A stretch of 64,000 nt of DNA, from the NCBI GenBank assembly GCA_030648295.1, contig JAUSID010000263.1, positions 1-64,000 on the forward strand, in the 5' to 3' direction. This DNA is from Opitutaceae bacterium (GTDB lineage Bacteria; Verrucomicrobiota; Verrucomicrobiia; Opitutales; Opitutaceae). Position numbers and translations under genes: made by a program. Shown one piece after another: positions 35,990 to 44,832 of this stretch (positions are counted from its first letter, which is position 1; every line of letters starts with the position of its first letter). The notes under the pieces are model-generated. The model was not told the origin of the DNA. It did no database searches and saw only the letters and a list, made by a program, of their open reading frames with translations.

Positions 35990-36011
35990 GTTTTCGCTGC
36001 TGCGAAAACCT
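35988..36011. terminator. Perfect hairpin AGGTTTTCGC/GCGAAAACCT, dispersed element copy 1
   Basis: A 10-bp stem with loop TGCT starts inside the stop codon of the haem protein gene. An identical 24-base element ends 35 bases after the Gfo/Idh gene at 47137-47160, both followed by GGG. It may end transcripts, but no T-run follows, so it could equally be a REP-type element. Confidence 0.65.
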
Positions 36012-36050
36012 GGGATACAAGGCGAGTGGCTGGAGTACGCTGCGGCTCGT

Positions 36051-36160
36051 CGGGCGGGATGCGGGATGCGGGATTCGAAATCCCGGTATCCGGTATCCGG
36101 TTTCCGGTTTCCGGCATCCGGTTTCCGAAATCCGCAATCCGCGATCCGCGATCCGAAATT
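36051..36160. repeat. Paired-arm short tandem repeat array (GGGATGC / ATCCGGT units)
   Basis: GGGATGCGGGATGCGGGATT (from about 36056) meets ATCCCGGTATCCGGTATCCG directly; the centre GGGATT-CGA-AATCCC is a perfect hairpin. The right arm then drifts to TTTCCGGCATCC and CGATCCGCGATCC up to 36160. It lies between convergent genes and ends 2 bases before the stop of the minus-strand gene. Related CATCCCGTATCCCGTATC repeats occur at 62131-62165. Confidence 0.85.
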
Positions 36161-36161
36161 G

Positions 36162-39100
36162 CTACCGCCGTCCCGCCACCCGGGTCGGCCCTGCGGGCTC
36201 GACCTCGGCCACGACGCGAAAGCCGACATTGTACACCCGCTGCCATTCCGGGTAATCGAGCCGCACGCCCGAGCCGGCGCGCCTTGGCCGGTCGTACCAC
36301 GAGCCGCCACGCACCACCCTGCGGCTGGGCACCGTGACCTCGTTTCGTCCGTCGTTGTCGACGTAGGGATATTGGCGATACCCCGAACGCGTCCACTCCG
36401 CGGCATTGCCGTGCAGATCGTGCAGTCCCCAGGGATTCGGGAGGAAGCGTCCGACGGTGGTGGTCACCAGCGCCTGGTCGAACGAGCGGTTGTCACGCAA
36501 CACCCAGTCCGGATGGTCGCGGTACAGCATGCCGGGACGGCGTCGCGCCATCTCCTCCAGACTGCGATCCGCCAGGTTGCCAAAACCGTTGAAGATGACG
36601 TTCTCGCCCCCATACCAAAGCGGCGTCGCGGCGCCGGCCCGGCACGCATGCTCCCACTGCGCCTCGGACGGCAGCGAAAATACCATCCCGGTCTGCTTTG
36701 AAAGCCAGGCGCAGAACGCCATCGCGTCGCGCCACGACACGCGCACGACCGGCTGATCGTCCGCATTTACCGGATACCCGCGGGACTCGACGGCGGTGCC
36801 GAGCTGGCTGATGTAGCCACTGTCGTGCCGCGGATCGAACAGCCGGTACTCGCGATTACGCACCTCGAATCGTCCCATCCAGAACGGACGGGGAATCGAA
36901 ACGCGGTGCAACGGCCGCTCGTCGTTGGCGCCCTGGGCATTGCCCATGACAAATTCGCCCGCGGGCACGAGCACGAGCGTGAGGGCGACGCCCGCCGCCA
37001 GCTCGATGGTGCGTTCCGGCGGCAGGGCATGGAGCGCGGCCGCCGCAACCTGCCGCTCGCGCGCCTCGTGCGCGTCAAAGGGGAAGCCCGCGACCTTCAC
37101 CGGCGGCACGGTCGTGCCCGCCGTCTTCACGCCGGCACCGACCTGCGCCGCCGGCCGGTTGTAGCCCGCCAGTTGCGGAATCGCTTCGTAGTCCTCCTCG
37201 ATTCCGCCGTAGAGCTTGAGATATTCGAGCCGCCGCTCGCGGCCGCCGAACGGAATCGGGTACACTTCGTGCCAGGTTCCATGATACGGGACGTTGAGAT
37301 CGATCCAGGTGATCAACCGATCCCACGCCTCCGGATCGAGCTGCACGTCGTGGTGCCCCTTGCGCAGCATCTGCACCAGTCCGCTCGTGTCGGCGTGAAA
37401 CTCGCCCGGCGTGAGCAGCAACGCGTCGCTCTCGGTTCCGCCGCGCCGGACGTGCGGATGCAGTGCTTCGTAGGCCGGCGAAAACTTGATCCGCTGCTGA
37501 TGCCGCTCGGACAGCGGGCTGGTTTCAACCCCCACGTCGTCGATCGTGACATTCGACGCGAGCTGGCCGTTGGTGATCACCTGGGGAATCGGCGCGATCG
37601 TGCCCTCGTATTTCGGGAAGAATTTTCGCGCGCGCAGATCAACCAGGGTGCGGCCGTCGCGCTGCGGCTTGCCGTCATGGCAACGCACGCAATGCACTTC
37701 GAGCACCGGCTGGACCTCGCGCTCAAAGCTGAAGCCACGCGGCGGCCCGAACCACGGTTCAATTTCGGCCGGCGGCCGGCTGAGCGCGAGCGTTCGCTGA
37801 TTGGCGGAGGTTCGCGCATGGCCTTCGTGGCAGCCGGTGCACGACTTGACCTCGCCGCGCATGCCGGTGAACCAGCTCCGCATCAGCTGCACGGCCTTTC
37901 CCTCGGCATCGAGCGGCTGCACGCTGATCGGCGTGTTCGCCGGCACGCGGAAATACGCCGAGCCGTCCGGCTGCACCGGCACCGTGCCGAGGATGCGCTG
38001 CACGTCCCACGGTCCGTCGATTCCGATGTTCAACCAGCCCGCGTTGCCGAAGTACCCGTAGTGCGGCGAAATCACCCGCAGCCTGCTGATCGTCCCGCGT
38101 GGCACGTCCTTGAGCCCGGGGCCTTCGTAGACGTCCACCATGTAGACGAGCGCATCGTTGCGTTTCGGGTCGACGCGATCGGGGATCACCGGCGCAGGCG
38201 CCGTCTTTCGCCACGGCACGGGTTCGAGCAGCGCGTGCCCGGGGCTCTCGCAAAGCAGGAGCAGATTGTCGAACACGTCCGCAAGATAGATGCCCCACTC
38301 GGCGCGGCGGCCCGGCTTGCACGCGACGAGGAAATATTTTTCCGAGAGCGGCCAGGGGTGCATGAACTTCGGCCAGCTCTCGTTCACCAGCGTGTCCTTG
38401 ATCACCGGCAGCACCGGCCGCCCGCGCCCCGGGATCCGCTGCACCACGCCGGCGGTTTCCTGGCGGCCCTTCGCGGCGTCGAACAGCACGAGCTCGCCCA
38501 TCCGGCGATCGCCGTGATGACCGGACACGATGCCAATGAACTGGCTCGCGTGCCCGGGAATCGCCCGCGCCCCGTAGATGGCGTTCGGCCAGTATGAATT
38601 GCTGCCATACAGCTCCTCCTGGCCGGTCCCGTCGGGGTTCATCTGGAAAACAAGCCGCGTGAAAAAATGGGGCGTGCCGGCGTATTCCCAGCGCGTGAAC
38701 ATCACGCGGCCGTTGTTCATCACCGTCGGATACGAATTGTCGTCCTGATCGAAGGTGAGCTGGCGAACGGTACCTGTCTTCGGATCCATGAGGTAGATTC
38801 CGCCCACGCGACGCGTGCCATTGTAACACGGCACCGACTGGCCGTTCGCGGTCGAGCAGAAGAGGATGCTGCCATTCGGCAGATAGCACGGATCGAAATG
38901 ATCGACGTCGTCATGCGCACTGCGGGTGACCTGGCGCAGCCCCATGCCGTCGCCGTTGAGTTCAAAGACCTGCCAGCGGTTCGCGCCCGGCATGGTGAAG
39001 AGCAGTTTGTCGGCCTCGAAGTTCAGCTCGACGTCGGCGAGGTATTTTCCGCCCGGCGGCTTGAACAGCGTCGTCAGCCTGCCCGTCGGGGCCACCGGGG

Positions 39101-39686
39101 AGAGGATGCTGATTTCACAGTCGTAGCCGTGCTGCGGGATGCTCGAGTAGCACGCGTCGTTGCGCGGCAGCCGCAGCTTCTCGGCGTCGTGTTTCACCAG
39201 CAGCAACCGATCGAACTTCAGCAGCGGGTTGCCGAGCAGCGCCTCCTCACGCAACGCGCGAAGCTCGGACGCGAGCGCGATGACCTGCCGCGCCAACGCC
39301 GGATCCGTGGCATCGAACGCCGTCATGAGCGGCCGCGCGCGGGCTTCAAGCGCATCGAGCCGGCGCGCGTGGACAGGGCCGTTGATGTATTCAGGCGGAA
39401 ATGACGTGGAGAGATCCGCGACCGCCAGCCGCAGCGATTGAAAATTGAATCCGCGAAGAGTTCGGACGGCTTCATCCAGCGCCGAGCGCGGCTCCGTCGC
39501 GCTGGCCGCCCGCATGCCGGCCGGGCGGGCCGGCGACGCCGCCGGCACCGCGGTGGCGAATGCCAGCGCCATCCCGATGACCACCATGCGGCGCGCGAAA
39601 GCCTGGCCGGCGGCAGGCAGGAGATGCGACCGAGGCGCGGTCGAGGATCGGCGGGCGCGGAAAATGGGTGGCACGGTGCAGGCCAC
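36162..39686 (-). CDS. HzsA-related dihaem protein fused to an SUMF1-like (FGE-fold) domain
   Basis: Encodes up to 1174 residues. A signal peptide (MVVIGMALAFATAVPAASPA) begins at residue 34, so the true start may be the ATG at 39587. A TolB-like propeller follows (LPNGSILFCSTANGQ, QDDNSYPTVMNNGRVMFTRWEY), then an HzsA-like region with CTGCH at 616-620 and CVRCH at 666-670. The last 270 residues are an SUMF1/formylglycine-generating-enzyme fold (LVLVPAGEFVMGNAQG, LPSEAQWEHACRAG, GLHDLHGNAAEWT, RRVVRGGSW). The pair of active-site cysteines expected after RGGS is missing, so it is probably a binding domain rather than a sulfatase-activating enzyme. It is convergent with the gene ending at 35989. 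Confidence 0.82.
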   Translation of the reverse strand: MACTVPPIFRARRSSTAPRSHLLPAAGQAFARRMVVIGMALAFATAVPAASPARPAGMRAASATEPRSALDEAVRTLRGFNFQSLRLAVADLSTSFPPEYINGPVHARRLDALEARARPLMTAFDATDPALARQVIALASELRALREEALLGNPLLKFDRLLLVKHDAEKLRLPRNDACYSSIPQHGYDCEISILSPVAPTGRLTTLFKPPGGKYLADVELNFEADKLLFTMPGANRWQVFELNGDGMGLRQVTRSAHDDVDHFDPCYLPNGSILFCSTANGQSVPCYNGTRRVGGIYLMDPKTGTVRQLTFDQDDNSYPTVMNNGRVMFTRWEYAGTPHFFTRLVFQMNPDGTGQEELYGSNSYWPNAIYGARAIPGHASQFIGIVSGHHGDRRMGELVLFDAAKGRQETAGVVQRIPGRGRPVLPVIKDTLVNESWPKFMHPWPLSEKYFLVACKPGRRAEWGIYLADVFDNLLLLCESPGHALLEPVPWRKTAPAPVIPDRVDPKRNDALVYMVDVYEGPGLKDVPRGTISRLRVISPHYGYFGNAGWLNIGIDGPWDVQRILGTVPVQPDGSAYFRVPANTPISVQPLDAEGKAVQLMRSWFTGMRGEVKSCTGCHEGHARTSANQRTLALSRPPAEIEPWFGPPRGFSFEREVQPVLEVHCVRCHDGKPQRDGRTLVDLRARKFFPKYEGTIAPIPQVITNGQLASNVTIDDVGVETSPLSERHQQRIKFSPAYEALHPHVRRGGTESDALLLTPGEFHADTSGLVQMLRKGHHDVQLDPEAWDRLITWIDLNVPYHGTWHEVYPIPFGGRERRLEYLKLYGGIEEDYEAIPQLAGYNRPAAQVGAGVKTAGTTVPPVKVAGFPFDAHEARERQVAAAALHALPPERTIELAAGVALTLVLVPAGEFVMGNAQGANDERPLHRVSIPRPFWMGRFEVRNREYRLFDPRHDSGYISQLGTAVESRGYPVNADDQPVVRVSWRDAMAFCAWLSKQTGMVFSLPSEAQWEHACRAGAATPLWYGGENVIFNGFGNLADRSLEEMARRRPGMLYRDHPDWVLRDNRSFDQALVTTTVGRFLPNPWGLHDLHGNAAEWTRSGYRQYPYVDNDGRNEVTVPSRRVVRGGSWYDRPRRAGSGVRLDYPEWQRVYNVGFRVVAEVEPAGPTRVAGRR

Positions 39687-40097
39687 AGCTGGCAGCGCGA
39701 AGGAGGGGACGCGCCGAGTGGCCGTGACGCCAGTAGCCTACCCGCAGGCCTACGCCCCGCCTTCGCACATCTTGTCGTTTGATGCGCTCCGTTTGGCATC
39801 GATCACGCCCATACGGTCTTAACCGCGGTCGAACGCGGTTGGACGCGAATGATGACAAACCATCAACGAGAACGCGGACGAATGTCCGAGGGGTGAGCCG
39901 GAATCGCGGCCATGGTCCCAACGACGGCCGCCAGTTCTGTCCTGCGCCCGGAATGATGGCTCGATCTCGAAACTCGACTTCGATGGCGACGCGGGATTCG
40001 TTCTCCCCGAAGCCAATCGAGCTGTGCCCGCGGCCTGACGGGCTCTCACCCAAACCTACCCCCACGTCGCCCCACTGGAGCGGGCGGCGAAGCCACC
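39687..40097. other. Divergent intergenic region
   Basis: No gene was seen in 411 bases. A copy of the CGCCTTCNCACATCTTG repeat lies at 39768-39812. CGCGGTCGAACGCGGTTGG with local symmetry is at about 39823-39842. The promoter of the downstream receptor should be here but no clear -35/-10 pair was found. Confidence 0.5.
39768..39812. repeat. Dispersed repeat, CGCCTTCGCACATCTTG family, copy 2
   Basis: Matches 31303-31350 over the CGCCTTC-CACATCTTG core and the CCGTTTGGC/GCGTTTGGC end. Confidence 0.55.
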
Positions 40098-43031
40098 ATG
40101 AAACGAACCCAACCGTTTTTCCTGTACTGCGTCGGTCTCGTCCTGGTTGCATCCACTTCCATGATACTCGCGGCCGAGTCCACGGCCGCTGCCGCGACCA
40201 ACGGCACCATCGCAGGCCGCGTGCGCAATGTCGCGACCGGCGCCTATCTCGAAGGCGCATCGGTGCTCCTCGAACCGGGACATCAAGCGACCCTCACCGC
40301 ACGCGATGGCAACTTCGATTTTTCCCCGCTGCCGCCGGGCGAATACCGGGTTTCGATTTCGTACACCGGACTCGATCCGCAAACCGTGTCGTTGACCGTG
40401 GGTCCGGGTCAGTCCGTGACGCGTGAATTCGAACTCACCTCGCAGGTCTACGCCATGGAGGCGTTCACCGTCGCGGGCGAACGCGAGGGCAATGCCCTTG
40501 CGATCACGCAGCAGCGCAACGCGCCCAACGTCAAGAACGTCATCTCCGCCGATGCCTTCGGCAACATCGCCGACCAGAACCTGGGCAACCTGCTGATGCG
40601 GCTGCCGGGCGTCGCGGAGGAAATCCTCGAGGGCGAGGTCGCCTCGGTCGCGGTGCGCGGCATTTCGGCCGACATGAATGCGGTGACGGTCGACGGCACC
40701 CGCGGCGCCAGCGGCAACACCGGCGCCCTCAGCCGCGGTTTCGCCATCGACCGCATACCGGCTGACTTCGTCGAGCGGATCGAGGTGACGAAGGCGCTCA
40801 CCCCGGACATGGACGGCGATTCCATTGGCGGCGCGGTCAATCTCCGGACGAAATCACCGCTCGATCGCAAGGGCCGGTTCATTTCCTACATGGGCGGCAC
40901 GTCGTGGAACCTGGACCGCGACACCTTCGAGCCCATCGGCTCGTTCTTCTACTCGGACACGTTCGGGCCCGAGCAAAAGGTGGGGGCCCTTTTCACGTCG
41001 AGCTACAACAAGACGCACAAGCCGCGCGACTCGGTCTACCAGAACTGGCAGCAGACCGCGGTCACGGACGTGCCGGCGTATTTCTTCATGAGCAACCTCG
41101 GCGAGGACCGGCTCCAGCACGAGCGGATCGGGATCGGCGCGCGGGTGGATTACAAGCTCAGTTCGACCCATCGCGTGTTCCTGAACACGATGTATTCGGA
41201 TTACAAAGACCGGCTCGATCGCCGGCACATCACGATGACGCCGACGGCCGCGCAGATCCGGCCGGGCTGGACATCAACGGTCACGGAGACGACGAACCAT
41301 CCGATCAACTTCACGCAACTCCACCGCGCCCGTGGCGCGGACACGATCAACGTCGTGTTCGGCGGCGAGAAGCGACTGCCCCGCGCATTCCTCGATTACG
41401 GCACGAATTTTTCCACCTCCAGCGGCGATGAACAGCGAATCCTGCCGACCGTGCAGGTGGCGGGCGTCGGCTTCCGGTTTGACCGCGCCAATCCGCTCTA
41501 CCCGAAGATGACGCAAATCAGCGGGCCGGACATCAACGATCGCACGGAACACCGGATCACGCAGGTGAATTTCCAGGACTATCACGACAAGGACGTCATC
41601 CGTGGTGCGCACGTGAATTGGAAGCAGCGGCTGCCCACCACTCTGACCGTGAGTCTCAAGACGGGACTGAGGTGGCGGGGCCAGCAGCGAGATCGCCTCC
41701 AGGAACGGCCCGCGTACGCGTACGTGGGTCCCGATGGCGTGAATGGGCGCAACCCGGCCACTGGAATCAACGACGACAACGTCGCGCAATTCGCCGACAC
41801 GAATTATCGCTATGGCGCCGCGCGCGGACGTTACGTTCCCGTACCCGCGCTGGATCCCGGGTTGCTGGTCCAGCACCTGCGCACGCACCCGCAGGAATTC
41901 GTCGAGAACGTCGCGACCACCGCGCGCGATGCGCTCCAGTTCAACGGCCGGGTCACGGAGAATGTTTACGCCGCCTATTTGATGGGCGACGTGCGGCTGG
42001 GACGGCTCGACGTCACGACGGGTGTGCGCGTCGAGGAAACGCGGCTCACCGGCCGCGGCGTCCGCCAGGAAATCACGCCGGCCGAGCGAGCGCGCCGCGC
42101 GGCCTGGGTCGGGCCGGTCACTTCGGACGAACTCCGGCGGCGGACGATTGCGGAATGGAGCAACATCCGCGAGGACGACGGGCAGTATCGCAGCGTGCTT
42201 CCGAGCGTGCACTTGAAGTACAACATGTCGCCGAACCTGCTCGCGCGCGCGAGTTACTCCACCGGGATCGGCCGGCCGAATTTTTCCAACCTGCTTCGGA
42301 CCACGACGGTCAATCACGACACCATGCGCGTGGTGGCAGCCAACCCCGATTTGCGGCCGCAGACCGCGGAAAATTTCGATCTGGCGCTCGAGTATTATTT
42401 CGAACCGTCGGGCTATTTTTCCGCCGGGGTGTTCCTGAAGGAGATCAAGGATTTCATCTATGGTGACACGGGTGCGGTCATTGACGCGGGGCCCGACAAC
42501 GGGTTTGAGGGCGACTACGAGGGTTACAACCTGGTCCGTAACTTGAACGGCGGCTCCGGTCGCGTGCGTGGTTACGAGCTCGCGTACAACCAGCGGTTCA
42601 CGCGACTACCGGGCCCGTGGAAGGGGTTGGGCGTGATGGCCAACTACACGAAGTTGACGAGTCGCGGCAACTACACCTCATCCGGCGGCGTGATGACGGG
42701 GGCGCAGCTGGCCGGGTTCATGCCCGAGACCTTCAACGCCGGGATTTCGTACACGCTGCGGGCCTGGGATCTCCAGCTGAAATACACGCACCGCTCCGAG
42801 AACCTGCGCGATTACAACGCGAACCCGCTGCTGCGGGTTTATTACTACTCGAAGAAGAACGTGGATTTTAACCTCAAGTACAAGTGGCACCCGCGGCTCA
42901 CGGTGTTCGTGGATGTGATCAACATCTTCGACGATCCCATCGCCAACGCCTTCATCTACGTGAACAGCCGCACGCGGTATAACCAGGTGTTCACGCCGGC
43001 GATCAAGGCGGGGATCTCGGGGCGGTTCTAG
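40098..43031 (+). CDS. TonB-dependent receptor with carboxypeptidase-like N-terminal domain
   Basis: Outer-membrane receptor of 977 residues. Signal peptide (FFLYCVGLVLVASTSMILAA); carboxypeptidase-regulatory-like domain (GTIAGRVRNVATGAYLEGASV, about 35-110); plug (NVISADAFGNIADQNLGNLLMRLPGV, VRGISADMNAVTVDG); long barrel ending AIKAGISGRF. The layout matches SusC-like and other glycan or polyphenol receptors of this phylum. It is a paralogue of the receptor at 50186. The next gene is a xylose-isomerase-like protein, hinting at sugar uptake. Confidence 0.92.
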   Translation: MKRTQPFFLYCVGLVLVASTSMILAAESTAAAATNGTIAGRVRNVATGAYLEGASVLLEPGHQATLTARDGNFDFSPLPPGEYRVSISYTGLDPQTVSLTVGPGQSVTREFELTSQVYAMEAFTVAGEREGNALAITQQRNAPNVKNVISADAFGNIADQNLGNLLMRLPGVAEEILEGEVASVAVRGISADMNAVTVDGTRGASGNTGALSRGFAIDRIPADFVERIEVTKALTPDMDGDSIGGAVNLRTKSPLDRKGRFISYMGGTSWNLDRDTFEPIGSFFYSDTFGPEQKVGALFTSSYNKTHKPRDSVYQNWQQTAVTDVPAYFFMSNLGEDRLQHERIGIGARVDYKLSSTHRVFLNTMYSDYKDRLDRRHITMTPTAAQIRPGWTSTVTETTNHPINFTQLHRARGADTINVVFGGEKRLPRAFLDYGTNFSTSSGDEQRILPTVQVAGVGFRFDRANPLYPKMTQISGPDINDRTEHRITQVNFQDYHDKDVIRGAHVNWKQRLPTTLTVSLKTGLRWRGQQRDRLQERPAYAYVGPDGVNGRNPATGINDDNVAQFADTNYRYGAARGRYVPVPALDPGLLVQHLRTHPQEFVENVATTARDALQFNGRVTENVYAAYLMGDVRLGRLDVTTGVRVEETRLTGRGVRQEITPAERARRAAWVGPVTSDELRRRTIAEWSNIREDDGQYRSVLPSVHLKYNMSPNLLARASYSTGIGRPNFSNLLRTTTVNHDTMRVVAANPDLRPQTAENFDLALEYYFEPSGYFSAGVFLKEIKDFIYGDTGAVIDAGPDNGFEGDYEGYNLVRNLNGGSGRVRGYELAYNQRFTRLPGPWKGLGVMANYTKLTSRGNYTSSGGVMTGAQLAGFMPETFNAGISYTLRAWDLQLKYTHRSENLRDYNANPLLRVYYYSKKNVDFNLKYKWHPRLTVFVDVINIFDDPIANAFIYVNSRTRYNQVFTPAIKAGISGRF

Positions 43032-43096
43032 CCGCGCGACTGTCGTCTCCGATACGAGGGCATCGCGGCCGCGCCCCGCGGGTGAGAACCCGACTC

Positions 43097-43266
43097 GTTC
43101 TCTTTCCTCTTTCTCGTTATCTTTCTCCCTGCATCGTATTCCGGCGGCCGAGTGTCATCCATTACATGACACTCCCGCTGCGCTTCCTCGGAGAAGCAGA
43201 ATGCCAGTGTCATCTAATGGCTGACACTTCGGGCCCGGGAGAGAGAAAAAGAAAACGGGAGAGAGA
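43097..43266. repeat. Paired-arm tandem repeat array (CTCTTT unit) with two nested hairpins
   Basis: The left arm CTCTTTCCTCTTTCTC (43099-43129) faces GAGAGAGAAAAAGAAAACGG (43239-43258). Inside the loop are two more inverted repeats sharing the half-site AGTGTCA: AGTGTCAT...ATGACACT at 43151-43173 and AGTGTCA...TGACACT at 43206-43228. It lies between the receptor and the isomerase-like gene, both plus strand. Confidence 0.85.
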
Positions 43267-43327
43267 TCCGATTTGAGCTTGGACGCGCGCGGCCGGGGTC
43301 GTAACCAGATCAGTCCTCACGAACATT

Positions 43328-44368
43328 ATGGCCATCAACCATCGATTCTCCTTTGGTCCCTGGAACATCAGCGAAGGCGCCGACCCGTTCGGTCCCGAGG
43401 TGCGCCGGGCTTTTGCCCACGACGAGAAATGGGCGCTCTACAAGAAACTCGGCTTCGATGGTGTGCAGTTTCACGACGATGACGTGGTGCCGAATCTCGG
43501 CGGCTTGTCGCCGGCGCAAATCGCGGCCAAGGCCGGCCAGATTTCGACGATGCTCCGGAACGAGGGGCTCGTTCCCGAATTTGTCGCGCCGCGGCTCTGG
43601 TTCGCCGAGCAGACGATCGATGGTGGCTACACGTCGAACCGCGAGAGCGACCGAAAGTACGCGTGGGAGCGCACGCAACGCTGCGTCGACATTGCGCGCG
43701 CCATCAACTGCAAGGCGATCGTCCTGTGGCTGGCGCGCGAAGGAACGTACATCCGCGAGGCCAAGAACGCGCGTGTCGCGTACGAGCGGCTGCTGGCATT
43801 GATCAACCAGACGCTCGACTACGATCGGGAGATCGAAATCTGGATCGAACCAAAACCGAACGAGCCGACCGATCTCGCTTATGTGCCCACCGCGGGACAT
43901 GCCGTCGCCCTCGCCTACGCTTCGAAGGATCACCAGCGCGTCAAGACGGTCATCGAGAGCGCGCACGCGATTCTCGCGAACCTCGATCCAAGCGACGAAA
44001 TGGCGTTCGCACTCGCGCACCAAAAACTGGGCAGCGTCCACCTCAACGATCAGAACGGGCTGAAGTATGATCAGGACAAGAATTTCGGCTCGGTGAACCT
44101 GCGCGCCGCCTTCAACCAGGTGCTGGTGCTGGAGGAAAATGGCTACGGCACGAAGGGCGAGTTCATCGGGCTGGACGTGAAGGCCATGCGCACGCAGGCG
44201 GGCTGCCCCGTGGTCGATCACCTGAAGGCGAGCCGCGCGATGTTTCTCCACCTGGTCGAAAAAGCGCGCACCTACGATCGCGCACTGGTTGAGAAATTCC
44301 GGGTGCAGCGTGATTACGAGGCGCTGGAGCTCTATACGCTCCGGCACTTGATGGGCGTGAAGGATTGA
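43328..44368 (+). CDS. Xylose isomerase-like sugar isomerase (class I fold) with an altered metal ligand
   Basis: TIM-barrel aldose-ketose isomerase, cytosolic; 346 residues. Similar to actinobacterial-type XylA: FHDDD (H49, catalytic), IEPKPNEPTD (E174, K176), E210 and H213, and GLKYDQD (D248, D250) correspond to the metal and catalytic residues. At the place of the aspartate in XylA HIDLNGQ this protein reads SVHLNDQ, so a metal ligand is replaced by H238. It may therefore use another aldose. The start has no other in-frame ATG upstream. Receptor upstream and secreted TIM-barrel downstream are on the same strand. Confidence 0.8.
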   Translation: MAINHRFSFGPWNISEGADPFGPEVRRAFAHDEKWALYKKLGFDGVQFHDDDVVPNLGGLSPAQIAAKAGQISTMLRNEGLVPEFVAPRLWFAEQTIDGGYTSNRESDRKYAWERTQRCVDIARAINCKAIVLWLAREGTYIREAKNARVAYERLLALINQTLDYDREIEIWIEPKPNEPTDLAYVPTAGHAVALAYASKDHQRVKTVIESAHAILANLDPSDEMAFALAHQKLGSVHLNDQNGLKYDQDKNFGSVNLRAAFNQVLVLEENGYGTKGEFIGLDVKAMRTQAGCPVVDHLKASRAMFLHLVEKARTYDRALVEKFRVQRDYEALELYTLRHLMGVKD

Positions 44369-44832
44369 CGCGCGCGGCTCGAGTGGCTGCGGCTTCCAGC
44401 CGCAGATCATTGGCTGGAAGCCGATGCCACTGTTTCTTTGCTGCGCTCGGGAGAGTTTCGATCGGCGTAGCAGCCGACGTGAGGAGGCTGGGCGATCGGA
44501 CGATCACAACGTCCAGCCTCGTTACCTCGGCTGCTACGGACACGGAGTGTTCAACGACATGAGCCGCGGTCAGCTGTAATCCTCGCGGCGCGATCGGATC
44601 ATGTCGCTTCGATCCAGTGCGGGCTAAAGCTCCGCCCTACGGCCGGGACTGCGACTCCACGATCCGTCCGCCACCGAAGCTGATTGCGGATTCACGGGTC
44701 CGCCGCGCACCCCAAAAACCGCGACGGTTCGGGCAAGAAGTGCGCAAGAAACGCCGTCGCGGATCAGGAAGCGATCGCCAAGCATCACGGCCCGAACCCC
44801 GCAGTCGCTTGCCCGTGTTTCCGTTCGTCGCG
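44369..44832. other. Intergenic region with two palindromes
   Basis: No gene was seen. GTGGCTGCGGCTTCCAGCC (from 44383) is inverted to 44430 (GGCTGGAAGCCGATGCCAC). The GTAGCAGCCGA palindrome is at 44467-44537. The remaining 44538-44832 contains an open frame running into the next gene but no domain or start signal. Confidence 0.55.
44467..44537. repeat. Dispersed palindrome, GTAGCAGCCGA family, copy 1
   Basis: GTAGCAGCCGACGTGAGGAG and GGCTGG face CCAGCC and TACCTCGGCTGCTAC. A single arm with GTAGCAGCCGAGGTGACGAG occurs at 60626-60650. Confidence 0.75.

Noticed and set aside
36162-37000. Active formylglycine-generating (sulfatase-activating) enzyme
   Set aside because: The fold is present but the cysteine pair normally found after the RGGS segment is absent, and no sulfatase gene lies nearby.
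36825-38597. 590-codon plus-strand open frame inside the HzsA-SUMF1 gene
   Set aside because: The minus strand contains the haem and propeller motifs; the plus-strand translation is His/Arg-rich with no recognisable fold.
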